From contig NZ_JAUAMB010000029.1 in assembly GCF_031010175.1 (NCBI RefSeq), positions 1 through 63,346 of the forward strand: a stretch of 63,346 bases of DNA, in the 5' to 3' direction. The notes below the pieces were generated by a model, which saw nothing but the letters and a program-made list of their open reading frames with translations, did not search any database and was not told the origin of the DNA. A program made the position numbers and the translations under genes. Shown here in pieces: positions 35,389 to 44,448 of this stretch (its first letter is position 1; each line of letters opens with the position of its first letter). Origin of the DNA: Halomonas sp. SpR1. GTDB lineage: Bacteria > Pseudomonadota > Gammaproteobacteria > Pseudomonadales > Halomonadaceae.

Positions 35389-36869
35389 CGCAGGCGCGCT
35401 GCTTCTTGAAAAGAGAAGTAGATAAACAGCAGCGCCATGCCCAAGTAGCCCATCACGAACTCTGGGGCAGCATTGAGCGACAGCTCCGGGGCATGCATCA
35501 ACCCAACGAAGGAGAAGCCTGCGGCAATGGCGGCGAAGGCGGCCGCGCGTCTGAACTGGTGGTCAATCACCGACACCGTCATGGCACCGAGCAAAATGGC
35601 CATAAACATAGCCCCCTGGCCCATTACCACAATGGCACTGGAGATATCGGTGACGACCTCGCCCGCCCCGCGGTTAAAGCGCGTCATTACGTAGTTGGCG
35701 AAGTAGGGCAGCATGGCCAGCGCCACGGCGGGGTAGTAGCGTGTATCGTTGGCTTGAAAGGCGGTGGCAATCATCGACATGCCGACAAACACCAAAATCG
35801 GGGCGACCACCGAAACGGGAATAATGGCGGCCAGGGCGGCGATTAAGCCGAACATGGTGGCCAGCGCATATACCGCGCCATTGAGCAGGCTGTAGCCACG
35901 ACCCGCGCCCATCCACTTGGCTCCAACGGTGGCAATATAGACCGTGGTAGGAAACACGCCGCCAAACAGCGCGCCGATCATGGTACCAGCGCCATCGACT
36001 GCCTGACACTCGCGTACATCGTACTTATCGCCTGCGGCTTCCATCGCCTCTACGTTGTTCATCGTCTCAATGGCGTTATAGAGCGTAATCGGCAGCACCA
36101 CGGTAAGTACCGCTAGCATACTGGTGAGCAGTAACCCCAGCCCTTCAAACCAGGCCAGATTGGGAAGCAGCGGATAAAAGCCCAAGTGGGTAAAGGCATC
36201 GCTAAAGCGCTCGGTGCCGGCGTCGCCAATTAAATAGGCCATGGCGGTGCCGAGGATAATGGCGAAGAGCGAGGTGGGTAGCTTAAACGGCATGCTCACT
36301 CTAGCAACCAGCCCCACAATAATGATCGCTAACACCAGCAAGCCAATAACCGGCATTTCCAAGGTTTTGAACAGCATTTCACCGGCGATAAAGGTCAGGG
36401 CGACACCAGCAACGGCGCCTAGCATGGCAGCACGCGGCAGGTGATACTGCACCCAACGGCCAATTACGCTGATCGCCGCTTCGATAGCGCCGCTAATAAA
36501 GCAGGCGGCTACCGCTACTTTCCAGGCCATTTCTGCATCACCGGTGAGCTGTTTGGCGGGGAGTAACACACCGAACAGAAATACGAACATGACCGGGGTT
36601 GAAATGCCGTAAGAGAGCGCCGTCACATCGGCGCGGTTCTCCTTGCGTGCCAGCCTTGCCGCGCTCCACGCATAGTAGAAGTTGCCCACCATTACTGCTA
36701 CCGCAGCGCCTGGCAGCACCTGGCCGTATACAATAGAGGAGGGGAATCCCATGCCCAGCATCGTGATCGCGATAATCACAAAGTTGGCAATGTTGTTTTG
36801 AAACAGAGCGAAGAACGCGTCGGTGTCTTCTTTTTTGTACCAGGGGTAATGGGTGCTGGCAGTCGCCAT
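35385..36869 (-). CDS. NCS2-like nucleobase/anion permease, substrate unknown
   Basis: A 494-residue, multi-helix permease beginning MATASTHYPWYKKEDTDAFFALFQNNIANFVIIAITML. It resembles a subgroup related to AzgA/xanthine-uracil permeases (ETMNNVEAMEAAGDKYDVRE, GAGTMIGALFGGVFPTTVYIA), but I cannot fix the substrate. The ATG at 36869 is chosen over an upstream in-frame ATG at 36971, which would add a non-conserved stretch. It converges on the MATE gene with overlapping stops. Confidence 0.8.
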   Translation of the reverse strand: MATASTHYPWYKKEDTDAFFALFQNNIANFVIIAITMLGMGFPSSIVYGQVLPGAAVAVMVGNFYYAWSAARLARKENRADVTALSYGISTPVMFVFLFGVLLPAKQLTGDAEMAWKVAVAACFISGAIEAAISVIGRWVQYHLPRAAMLGAVAGVALTFIAGEMLFKTLEMPVIGLLVLAIIIVGLVARVSMPFKLPTSLFAIILGTAMAYLIGDAGTERFSDAFTHLGFYPLLPNLAWFEGLGLLLTSMLAVLTVVLPITLYNAIETMNNVEAMEAAGDKYDVRECQAVDGAGTMIGALFGGVFPTTVYIATVGAKWMGAGRGYSLLNGAVYALATMFGLIAALAAIIPVSVVAPILVFVGMSMIATAFQANDTRYYPAVALAMLPYFANYVMTRFNRGAGEVVTDISSAIVVMGQGAMFMAILLGAMTVSVIDHQFRRAAAFAAIAAGFSFVGLMHAPELSLNAAPEFVMGYLGMALLFIYFSFQEAARLR

Positions 36870-36973
36870 ATTAGGCCTCTTGATTATGGTGTGTTGTATA
36901 CAAGGCAATACTGAGTGTGCCGAAGAGTTGACTAATCGGTCAAGCGCCCGGTACGCAAAAACGTTCAGCACAC

Positions 36974-37001
36974 AAAAACGCCCAGGAAGGCCTGGGCGTT
37001 T
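36974..37001 (-). terminator. Rho-independent terminator of the phhB-aminotransferase unit
   Basis: On the minus strand AAACGCCCAGG-CCTT-CCTGGGCGTTTTTG gives an 11-bp stem and a T tail, 37 bp after the aminotransferase stop. Confidence 0.92.
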
Positions 37002-37038
37002 GTAGTGCTGTAGTACTTGTTAAGTGCTTGGACGCTAC

Positions 37039-38229
37039 CTAGTCGTTGACAGCGGCGATCGCTTTGGCCAGGTAGGGCAGGTTTTCCTGGGAGAAGCCTG
37101 CTACGTTGGCGCGACCCGAGCGCACCATGTAGATGCCAAATTCATCGCGTAAACGATCTACCTGCTCAGGCGTTAAGCCGGTGTAGGAGAACATGCCGCG
37201 CTGCTCTGCTACGCAGGCGTATTTCTCATCCAGCCCGTAGGGTTTCAACGCTTCGACGAAATCGCGACGCAGGGTATTAATACGATCGCGCATTTCGGTG
37301 AGCTCTTCGCGCCATAGCGCAGTCAGCTCAGGGTCATGGAGAATCTCACTGACGATAGCGCTGCCGTGAGCAGGCGGGTTTGAGTAGTTTTCCCGTGCCA
37401 CGATCGCGACCTGTGAGCGAATGTTGTCCATCTGCTCGCTGTCTTTTGCCACCATGATCAAACAGCCGGTACGCTCACAGTAAATACCGAAGTTCTTCGA
37501 GCAGGAGCTGGTGATGATGGCTTCGTCGAGGTTTTCTGCCAGCAGGCGAACGCCGTAAGCGTCCTCATCCAGGCCTTCGCCAAAGCCCTGATAGGCAAAG
37601 TCGATCAACGGAAGTAGTTTGCGCTCACGAACAATCTCCAGCACTTCCTGCCACTGGGCGTGGGAAAGATCAAAGCCGGTGGGGTTGTGGCAGCAGGCGT
37701 GGAGTACGACTACATCGCCTTCTGGAATGCTTTTCAGCGCTGCCCGCATACCGTCAAAATCAAGACGGTTGTCGGGGTCGACGTAAGGATACTTGTGCAG
37801 CTCGATACCCGCCGCGGTAAAAATACCGTGGTGGTTGGGCCAGGTTGGATCGCTTACCCAGATTCCTTTGCCCGGCAGCTGTGAAGAGATGAAGTCAGCT
37901 GCTAAGCGCAGAGCGCCGGTACCGCCAGGCGACTGTGTAGCGCTGGCACGGTTGGCTTTGAGTACCGGTGACTCGGCGCCGAATACCATGGGAAGGACTA
38001 CTTCACCATAGCTGGGGGCGCCGTGAGAACCGATATAGGTTTTCGTCGTTTCATTCTTGAGCAGGCGAGCTTCTGCTTCCTTAACGGCGCGCATTACCGG
38101 CGTATTGCCTTGGGTATCACGGTAAACACCGACACCTAAATCCACTTTTTGCGGGTTGGTATCTTTTTTGAAAGCTTCGATCAGCCCGAGAATGGCGTCT
38201 CCTGGGACTCGCTCAATATGCTCAAACAT
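37039..38229 (-). CDS. phhC: Aromatic amino acid (class I) aminotransferase
   Basis: A 396-residue PLP aminotransferase of the AspC/TyrB family: VDLGVGVYRDTQGNTPVM, SDPTWPNHHGIFTAAG, the site HACCHNPTGFDLSHAQWQ, the PLP lysine in SSCSKNFGIYCERTG, and the C-terminal MVRSGRANVAGFSQEN with the substrate Arg. Sequence alone does not separate aspartate from tyrosine preference. Its place directly behind phhB, as in the Pseudomonas phhABC operon, favours the aromatic enzyme PhhC. Confidence 0.85.
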   Translation of the reverse strand: MFEHIERVPGDAILGLIEAFKKDTNPQKVDLGVGVYRDTQGNTPVMRAVKEAEARLLKNETTKTYIGSHGAPSYGEVVLPMVFGAESPVLKANRASATQSPGGTGALRLAADFISSQLPGKGIWVSDPTWPNHHGIFTAAGIELHKYPYVDPDNRLDFDGMRAALKSIPEGDVVVLHACCHNPTGFDLSHAQWQEVLEIVRERKLLPLIDFAYQGFGEGLDEDAYGVRLLAENLDEAIITSSCSKNFGIYCERTGCLIMVAKDSEQMDNIRSQVAIVARENYSNPPAHGSAIVSEILHDPELTALWREELTEMRDRINTLRRDFVEALKPYGLDEKYACVAEQRGMFSYTGLTPEQVDRLRDEFGIYMVRSGRANVAGFSQENLPYLAKAIAAVND

Positions 38230-38571
38230 TTATTCGGCTACCTCGTCGGTTCTGGCGGCAAGAATGAAGTCATTAAGATGCAGGCCCTTGATAGCGTGAG
38301 ACCACCACGTGACAGTAGCTTTGCCCCACTCAGTCACGATAACGGGGTGATGGCCAGCCTGCTCGGCAATATCGCCAACGCTTTGGGTAAACGCCAAGGC
38401 GCTGGCAAAGTCACGGAATTTAAAACTTCGTGACAGCTTCATGATGCCATCGTGCTCGACAATCTGCCACTGGCTGAGGCTTTTTAGCCGCTCATTGGCC
38501 TCATCTTTACTTAGTGGCAGAGCATTTTTGCTGCACGGTTCACAAACGGTGTCAGCTAGCGTTGTCATCAT
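38230..38571 (-). CDS. phhB: Pterin-4a-carbinolamine dehydratase
   Basis: A 113-residue protein with the PCD motif GHHPVIVTEWGKATVTWWSHAIKGLHLNDF. It regenerates the tetrahydropterin cofactor of phenylalanine hydroxylase. Its stop TAA abuts the ATG of the aminotransferase with no gap, so translation is coupled. The expected phhA (phenylalanine hydroxylase) is not upstream; a diguanylate cyclase gene is there instead. Confidence 0.93.
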   Translation of the reverse strand: MMTTLADTVCEPCSKNALPLSKDEANERLKSLSQWQIVEHDGIMKLSRSFKFRDFASALAFTQSVGDIAEQAGHHPVIVTEWGKATVTWWSHAIKGLHLNDFILAARTDEVAE

Positions 38572-38598
38572 TTGGCTCCTGCGCTTGGGTATTTCCTA

Positions 38599-39501
38599 TT
38601 AGCGTAGATGGCAAACGCAGTCGCGACCAACGTCTTTGGCGCTATACAGCGCTTGGTCGGCCCGCTCGATCAGGCTCGTAAGGGGTTCGCCACAGCGATA
38701 TTCAGCCACCCCAATACTTAGCGTCACCTGGCCTGGCCCCATGCCGAAGTCGCGCGCACTGATGGCTTGGCGCAAGCGGTCGGCAAGTGCATGGCATTGC
38801 TGCAGCGGCGTGAGCGGCAGCACGACCATGAACTCTTCTCCTCCCAGCCGAGCCACCATATCTTCACAGCGCAGTAGTGACTGGGTGTGCGTCGCTAACT
38901 GTTTAAGTACGTCATCCCCGTGTAGGTGGCCCCAGCGGTCGTTAAGACGTTTAAAGTGATCAATATCGATCATCATGATGGAGAGCGGAGTGCCGTGGCG
39001 GGTACTAAGCGACGCAACATGGGTTAAATGCATCATCAGTTTGCGGCGATTGGGCAGTTGCGTCAGAGGGTCTGTATCGCATAGCTTACGAAGCCGCTGC
39101 TCCTCGCTTACTTGGTCGCTAATGTCCATCATTATGCCGTTCCACTGAACACCGTCAGCAACTGGCTTCGGCTGGGCGCTAACCGCAATCCAGTGAGGTT
39201 TGTCTTTTGGGAACGGTAGCCGAAAGCGCGTGGTAAGAGGCAGCATCCAGCGCGCCGAACGTTCGATCGCAGACATTATCTTGGGGTGGTCACTGCCGGT
39301 CAGTTGCTCAACTAATTGGCCAGCATTTTGCGCCAGAAGCTCCCGGTCGATATGTTTGAGAGCCACGCCGCCGCCCTCTAAATAGGGAAACCGCATATGA
39401 CCATTGCGCGCACGGTGAAACTGGAAGATAACGCCGGGTATATGGGGTACTAGGTGGTCTGCACTGACTCGCTCGGGTGCATCTATATCATTCACGGGCA
39501 T
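38599..39501 (-). CDS. PAS-like/GGDEF diguanylate cyclase
   Basis: A 300-residue protein: an N-terminal PAS-like sensor (about residues 15-125, ending IMMDISDQVSEEQRLRKL) followed by a GGDEF domain (residues 130-300) starting DTDPLTQLPNRRKLMMHL. The active-site loop is GGEEF. An RxxD inhibitory site (RCED) lies five residues before it, so the enzyme should make c-di-GMP with product inhibition. No signal peptide or membrane helix is seen. The ATG at 39501 has GGAG 8 bp upstream; an in-frame ATG at 39519 is not favoured. Confidence 0.9.
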   Translation of the reverse strand: MPVNDIDAPERVSADHLVPHIPGVIFQFHRARNGHMRFPYLEGGGVALKHIDRELLAQNAGQLVEQLTGSDHPKIMSAIERSARWMLPLTTRFRLPFPKDKPHWIAVSAQPKPVADGVQWNGIMMDISDQVSEEQRLRKLCDTDPLTQLPNRRKLMMHLTHVASLSTRHGTPLSIMMIDIDHFKRLNDRWGHLHGDDVLKQLATHTQSLLRCEDMVARLGGEEFMVVLPLTPLQQCHALADRLRQAISARDFGMGPGQVTLSIGVAEYRCGEPLTSLIERADQALYSAKDVGRDCVCHLR

Positions 39502-39579
39502 GCGTGAATCTCCAAACATATGCCAATTTGAATTCGATCGTGAAGATTAGCCCTAAATACGTAATCAGGATGTAAGCCA

Positions 39580-39735
39580 TTGCAGACAAAATGGTCATTA
39601 TCTATATTATTTTAGAATATATATGTTCTTTTTTTATATATATTCGATTGTATTCTAAGTAATAGACAAGGCGTTATTGGCATTTAGTGGTAAAATTAAT
39701 TACTTTTTTGCATATTAAAAACCTTTTTTATTCCT
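39580..39735. other. AT-rich tract upstream of cobA
   Basis: About 150 bp unusually rich in A and T, including TATATTATTTTAGAATATAT and TTTTTTTATATATATTCG. It sits between the divergent diguanylate cyclase and cobA genes and must contain their promoters. Such a tract in otherwise GC-rich DNA is a likely binding region for H-NS-like or IHF proteins; that is inference. Confidence 0.55.
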
Positions 39736-39746
39736 GAGGTGGATTC

Positions 39747-40568
39747 TTGGAAGCAGGACGAGAGCAAACGTCTCAGCCATATGGGCGGGTAAGCCTAGTG
39801 GGGGCGGGCCCTGGTGATCCAGAGTTACTAACGCTAAAGGCGTACAAACGCCTGCAGTCCGCGGAAGTGGTGCTTTACGACCGCTTGGTTAGCGATGAAA
39901 TTATCGCCTTTATACCCACCCAGGCGCAGCGCTTTTATGTGGGTAAGGCACGCTCGCTGCACAGTGTTCCCCAAGAGGGCATCAATCAAGCGCTGGTGAA
40001 GTGGGCTCAGCAGGGTAAGCGCGTCGTGCGCTTGAAAGGCGGCGATCCGTTTATTTTTGGCCGCGGCGGAGAAGAGCTTGAAGCACTGGTAGCAGCACAA
40101 GTGAGCGTGGAAGTGATTCCAGGGGTGACAGCAGCCTCCGGCTGTGCCGCGTATGCAGGTATTCCTTTAACCCATCGCGATCACGCTCAGTCAGTGCGTT
40201 TTGTCACTGGACATTTGCAGCAGGGCGAGTGTGAGCTTGACTGGGATGCGCTAGCGCGGCCTGGGCAAACTTTGGTGTTTTATATGGGGTTAGGCAGTGT
40301 GGAGGTGATCAGTCAGGCGTTGATTAAGCACGGTTTAGTGCCAGAAACACCGCTGGCGCTAATTGAGCAGGGGACAACCCGTCAACAGCTTACCCATGTA
40401 GGTACGCTGTCTGCACTGCCTGATACTTTCTTGGCGGGCCTCATTAAACCGCCTACGCTGCTAATAGTGGGGAGTGTGGTATCACTGCATACCACACTGG
40501 ATTGGTTTGATGCGCTCAATGGGGAGGCTTCAGGCTTCCATGAGGGAAAGCATCCGCCTTCAGGCTAA
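39747..40568 (+). CDS. cobA: Uroporphyrinogen-III C-methyltransferase (SUMT)
   Basis: A 273-residue SAM-dependent enzyme making precorrin-2 for siroheme or cobalamin. Signatures are VSLVGAGPGDPELLTLKAYKRLQSAEVVLYDRLV, VVRLKGGDPFIFGRGGEE and VIPGVTAASGCAAYAGIPLTHRD. It lacks the CysG oxidase/chelatase domain, so it is the stand-alone type. The start appears to be TTG (39747) behind GAGGTGG; no in-frame ATG occurs before the conserved core. No nitrite or sulfite reductase gene is adjacent. Confidence 0.93.
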   Translation: MEAGREQTSQPYGRVSLVGAGPGDPELLTLKAYKRLQSAEVVLYDRLVSDEIIAFIPTQAQRFYVGKARSLHSVPQEGINQALVKWAQQGKRVVRLKGGDPFIFGRGGEELEALVAAQVSVEVIPGVTAASGCAAYAGIPLTHRDHAQSVRFVTGHLQQGECELDWDALARPGQTLVFYMGLGSVEVISQALIKHGLVPETPLALIEQGTTRQQLTHVGTLSALPDTFLAGLIKPPTLLIVGSVVSLHTTLDWFDALNGEASGFHEGKHPPSG

Positions 40569-40753
40569 ATTGATAGGCATCTTTGCTTGTGTGGTAACGC
40601 TACGGAAACATTTGTACACGAATTTGCAAACATACTGGCTAGATACAGCGAGCTGTGTATGCTGAAAGGGAGATCATCCAAAGTTAGCGCATTATCCACG
40701 TACTTGATTATCGTTAGCTTGGACAAACGTTAGCTTAGACCATAGAGGAACGC

Positions 40754-41989
40754 ATGATGTCGGAAGCAAACCACTCAGATCACCAGTCACCAGCCAACAA
40801 GCCAGAGCCGGCTAAAAAGTCGGATATGAAGACCCTCTTTCAAGATAACCGGGTAAAAGCCATTGCCGGTATCGCCGCCATTGCGGTTATCTGGGCGATT
40901 ATGGCGCAATCCAATGCAGGTTCCCGCCAGGATCGCGTTGATAGTCTTGAAGAGCAGCTCGCCAGTGCTGAGCAAGAAAACAACCAAATGAACCAGCGCA
41001 TCAGCGAGATTGAGCAGGCTGAAACCAATTTAGCCGCGCTGCAGGAGGAGATGGCATTCCTGGAAGCGCAGCAGCAAGAAGCCCGTTCTTCGCTTGAAAG
41101 TGCCCAAGGCAATGTCAGCGATGTAGAGTCGCGGTTAGCAGAACTTGAATCTGAACGGGACGCGCTGGAAGAAGAAATTGCCACTCTTAATGAGCAGGTA
41201 GCGACCGCTGAAAGTGAGATGGGCGCACTGCGTGAGGAACGCGACGAGATCACCAGTACTCGTGATGAAGCGGAGAGCGCCCTCCAGCAAGTTGAAGAGG
41301 CACGTACGAGCGCTGAAGAAGCCCGTCAGGAGGCTGAAGCCGCCCGTCAGGAAGCTGAGCAGCAGCGTCAGCAAGCGGTTGAAGAGCTGGGTGCCACTCA
41401 AGAAGAGTTATCTTCGCTTGAAGAACAGATTAGCCAAGCTAACGAACAGCTAAGCGGCTTGGAGGAGGAAATTTCCACTGCCCAAAGCGAGCTAGATGAG
41501 CTAAAAAATGAACGCGATTCACTCACCAGTGAACGTGATGAACTGCAAAGTAATGTTGATTCTCTGACGGCACTGCGCGAAGAGGAAGAGCAAAGCTTAA
41601 GCCAGGTGCGTAGTGAACTGGATGACGTTATGGTCGCTCTGGATATGGGGCGTGAAGAGGTGGCCAGCGTCGAGAGTGACATCGAGCAGCGTGAAAATCA
41701 GTTGGAGCGTTTGGAGAACCAGTTAAGCGAATGGCGCGATGAGCTGTCGACTCTCGACAGCCGTTTGGCCGATGCAGAGCAGTCTGCGGCTGAGGCTACT
41801 TCGTCTTCACAGGACAGCTCTTCACAGAACGGCGGTTCTGAACAGTCTTCAACAGAGGGAAGTTCAACAGAGGAGAGTTCCTCAGATCAAGGTTCTTCAA
41901 GTGAAAGCTCTTCAGGTGAAAGCTCTTCGAGTGAGAGCGCCAACGACAGCGATGGCGGCAGTGAAGAGTCGCAGCAAAACGCTGGCTAA
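40754..41989 (+). CDS. Membrane-anchored long coiled-coil protein with Ser-rich tail
   Basis: A 411-residue protein of three parts: a polar cytoplasmic N-terminus, one membrane helix at about residues 36-54 (VKAIAGIAAIAVIWAIMAQ), and some 280 residues of nearly continuous Glu/Gln/Ala-rich heptads forming a coiled coil. It ends in about 60 residues dominated by Ser, Glu, Gly and Asn. The orientation would put the coil in the periplasm. I cannot assign a family; similarity to SMC-like proteins reflects the coil only. AGAGGAA precedes two tandem ATG codons (40754 and 40757). It is a single-gene unit with its own terminator. Confidence 0.85.
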   Translation: MMSEANHSDHQSPANKPEPAKKSDMKTLFQDNRVKAIAGIAAIAVIWAIMAQSNAGSRQDRVDSLEEQLASAEQENNQMNQRISEIEQAETNLAALQEEMAFLEAQQQEARSSLESAQGNVSDVESRLAELESERDALEEEIATLNEQVATAESEMGALREERDEITSTRDEAESALQQVEEARTSAEEARQEAEAARQEAEQQRQQAVEELGATQEELSSLEEQISQANEQLSGLEEEISTAQSELDELKNERDSLTSERDELQSNVDSLTALREEEEQSLSQVRSELDDVMVALDMGREEVASVESDIEQRENQLERLENQLSEWRDELSTLDSRLADAEQSAAEATSSSQDSSSQNGGSEQSSTEGSSTEESSSDQGSSSESSSGESSSSESANDSDGGSEESQQNAG

Positions 41990-42038
41990 TAGTAGGGTAG
42001 AAGGTAATGCGCTAACGCACCTTTCGCGTTAGCAAAGT

Positions 42039-42078
42039 GAGGGCGGATGTCGGGGAATCGACATCCGCCCTCTTGTTG
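42039..42078 (+). terminator. Rho-independent terminator after the coiled-coil gene
   Basis: GAGGGCGGATGTCG-GGGAAT-CGACATCCGCCCTC followed by TTGTTGTT: a 14-bp perfect stem. A smaller hairpin (GCTAACGC with GCGTTAGC) precedes it at 42010-42032. Confidence 0.92.
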
Positions 42079-42164
42079 TTGGTTTATGATTCTGGCTACG
42101 AGGCGTATCATTCACGCAAATCTTAAAGCAGCTGTGAACAGCTTAAAACGAGGAGTGCCATTGA

Positions 42165-42965
42165 ATGGATGGGGTTAAGCATATTATTGCAGTGGCATCG
42201 GGTAAGGGCGGTGTGGGAAAATCCACCGTCACCGTGAACCTGGCATTAGCATTGGCAGCACAGGGCTACCGCGTGGGTGTACTGGATGCGGATATCTACG
42301 GGCCCAGCCAAGCGCAAATGCTCGGTGTTAAAGAGGGCACACGCCCTCAGGCGGCCAGCAATGACAGATTTCTCCCGCTCCAGGCCCATGGCATACAGGC
42401 GATGTCGATGGCGTTTATGGTCAATACCCGCGAGCCGATGGTATGGCGCGGGCCGATGGTGGTGGGCGCATTCCAGCAGATGCTGACGCAAACCCAGTGG
42501 GATGATCTCGATTTTCTGTTGATCGACATGCCCCCAGGTACCGGTGATATCCAGCTGACCCTGGCTCAGAAAGTGCCGGTCGCAGGCGCGGTGATTGTGA
42601 CCACCCCGCAGGACATTGCGTTGCTAGATGCCCGGAAAGGGATCGAAATGTTCCGTAAGGTCAATGTGCCGGTGCTTGGCGTGGTGGAAAATATGAGCCT
42701 CTACCACTGCGAAAATTGCGGTCATGAGGCGGCTATTTTTGGCACCGGCGGTGGCGACAGCATCGCCGAAGAGTACGATACCCAGGTGCTTGGTCGACTG
42801 CCGCTGACGCTCTCCATCCGTGAACTAACGGATTCGGGGCGCCCAAGCGTCGTGTCTGAACCTGAAGGCTCAGTGAGCCAAACCTTCGCGGCTATTGCCC
42901 AAAAAGTCGCTGAGGCGGTGAGTGCAAACCAAGGCGACGGCCCAACTATTTCCTTTAGTGAGTGA
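42165..42965 (+). CDS. apbC: Mrp/ApbC-type iron-sulfur cluster carrier ATPase
   Basis: A 266-residue P-loop ATPase with the deviant Walker A SGKGGVGKSTVTVN, DADIYGPSQ, LIDMPPGTGDIQLTL and the cluster-binding CxxC in YHCENCGHEA. It binds and hands over Fe-S clusters. The N-terminal MIP18/DUF59 domain of longer Mrp proteins is absent. GAGGAG lies upstream of the ATG. dcd follows by 11 bp. Confidence 0.95.
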   Translation: MDGVKHIIAVASGKGGVGKSTVTVNLALALAAQGYRVGVLDADIYGPSQAQMLGVKEGTRPQAASNDRFLPLQAHGIQAMSMAFMVNTREPMVWRGPMVVGAFQQMLTQTQWDDLDFLLIDMPPGTGDIQLTLAQKVPVAGAVIVTTPQDIALLDARKGIEMFRKVNVPVLGVVENMSLYHCENCGHEAAIFGTGGGDSIAEEYDTQVLGRLPLTLSIRELTDSGRPSVVSEPEGSVSQTFAAIAQKVAEAVSANQGDGPTISFSE

Positions 42966-42976
42966 TAACGAAATAA

Positions 42977-43543
42977 ATGAGTATCAAATCTGATAATTGG
43001 ATTCGTCGCATGGCCAAAAGCGACGCGATGATCGAGCCGTTTGAAGCCGACCAAGTGCGCTATGTGAATGATCAGCGGGTGATCTCTTATGGCACGTCAA
43101 GCTATGGCTATGACGTGCGCTGCTCAGATGAATTCAAAGTCTTTACCAATATTCACTCAGCGATTGTCGATCCCAAAGCGTTTGATGCGAACAGCTTTGT
43201 CGATATTAAAGGCGACGTGTGCATTATTCCGCCCAACTCTTTCGCGTTGGCGCGGACGGTGGAGTACTTCCGCATTCCCCGTAACGTGCTCACAATTTGC
43301 CTGGGTAAATCCACTTACGCGCGCTGCGGCATTATTGTCAACGTGACGCCGCTGGAGCCCGAATGGGAAGGCCACGTGACCCTGGAATTCTCTAATACCA
43401 CCAATCTGCCGGCAAAGATCTATGCCCATGAGGGTGTTGCGCAGATGCTGTTCCTAGAGTCCGATGAAGTATGCGAGACCTCGTATAAAGACCGCGGCGG
43501 GAAGTATATGGGCCAGCGCGGCGTTACTTTGCCGCGGACCTGA
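42977..43543 (+). CDS. dcd: dCTP deaminase
   Basis: A 188-residue enzyme making dUTP from dCTP, feeding dTMP synthesis. It has [12 protein letters not shown], the substrate loop [35 protein letters not shown] with the catalytic Glu, and [19 protein letters not shown]. The mrp-dcd pairing is common in gammaproteobacteria. Its 3' neighbour purN is convergent and a palindromic repeat lies between them. Confidence 0.97.
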   Translation: MSIKSDNWIRRMAKSDAMIEPFEADQVRYVNDQRVISYGTSSYGYDVRCSDEFKVFTNIHSAIVDPKAFDANSFVDIKGDVCIIPPNSFALARTVEYFRIPRNVLTICLGKSTYARCGIIVNVTPLEPEWEGHVTLEFSNTTNLPAKIYAHEGVAQMLFLESDEVCETSYKDRGGKYMGQRGVTLPRT

Positions 43544-43590
43544 TACTGAAATATGTGGTTGCTTGTGCTGACTGGGCAGCGATGACAAGG

Positions 43591-43673
43591 GCAGGTTGAA
43601 ACGAGGGTCTTTTTCCAGGGATGGAAAAAGTAGCTCCCAGGGATGGGTTCACAGCGCCCTCGTGGAAACCTGC
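43591..43673. repeat. Interspersed palindromic repeat, copy 1 (intact)
   Basis: An 83-bp unit bounded by GCAGGTT and AACCTGC, with inner arms CGAGGG and CCCTCG and a nested hairpin CTTTTTCC-AGGGAT-GGAAAAAG. A diverged second copy sits at 63181. It lies between the convergent dcd and purN genes and could stop both transcripts; its size and symmetry suggest a REP or MITE-like element. Confidence 0.8.
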
Positions 43674-43692
43674 TCTTGGCATCGGGGTTGGC

Positions 43693-44448
43693 TTAGTCCT
43701 GCGACTCTTCGTCGAGCCCCTCATCAAGCTCTTCCGCTGCGTCGGCGTGGGAGAGCCGCATACCGTGTTCCGGCAGCAGATGGCCATCCATCTTGGCGCC
43801 TTCGGCGCTGAACTGCAGCCTGCCTTCCAAAAACCACTGCACCGCGATCGGGTAGATCAGATGTTCCCGGGCGCGAACCTTCTCTTGCAGCGTTTCAGCG
43901 GTGTCGTCGCTGCTCACCAGCAGCTCCGCTTGCAGTACCACCGGGCCACCGTCCAGCTCTTCGGTGACGAAGTGAACGCTACAGCCGTGGCTGGCAACAC
44001 CGTCTGCCAGGGCGCGGGCGTGGGTGTTAAGCCCTTGATACGTTGGCAGCAGCGAAGGGTGAATGTTCAACATTCGGCCCAAAAAGCGCTGCACAAAGCG
44101 AGGCGTCAAAATACGCATAAAGCCCGCCAGTACAATCAGATCCGGCTCGTGGCGCTCAATGACTTTGATCAAGGCGCCGTCATAAGCTTCGCGGCTATCG
44201 TACTCCCGATGAGGAAGCGCGACCGCTTCAATGCCCGCTTCATGGGCGCGCTTAAGGCCATAGGCGTCAGCGATATTGGAAATGACCGCGACAATCTCAC
44301 CACCGCCTAGACGGTCGTGGGACTGAGCATCAATCAGCGCCTGCAGATTGCTACCACTGCCTGAGATAAGCACCACAATGCGGCGCGCACCGAGGGGTTC
44401 CGGCGTTACGTCTTTAATGGTATCGCTCTGGTAGTCCGTATTGGTCAT
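43693..44448 (-). CDS. purN: Phosphoribosylglycinamide formyltransferase
   Basis: A 251-residue GART enzyme of purine synthesis. Motifs are [18 protein letters not shown], the catalytic region [28 protein letters not shown] with the Asn-His pair, and [18 protein letters not shown] with the catalytic Asp. It is about 40 residues longer than E. coli PurN (212), through a polar N-terminal extension of some 22 residues and an acidic tail. It overlaps purM by 4 bp. Confidence 0.96.
   Translation of the reverse strand: MTNTDYQSDTIKDVTPEPLGARRIVVLISGSGSNLQALIDAQSHDRLGGGEIVAVISNIADAYGLKRAHEAGIEAVALPHREYDSREAYDGALIKVIERHEPDLIVLAGFMRILTPRFVQRFLGRMLNIHPSLLPTYQGLNTHARALADGVASHGCSVHFVTEELDGGPVVLQAELLVSSDDTAETLQEKVRAREHLIYPIAVQWFLEGRLQFSAEGAKMDGHLLPEHGMRLSHADAAEELDEGLDEESQD

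Noticed and set aside
41280..41400. Near-repeat of GCCCGTCAGGA(G/A)GCTGA in the coiled-coil gene as a mobile or CRISPR repeat
   Set aside because: It encodes regular EARQEAEAARQEAE heptads; the repetition is explained by the coiled coil.
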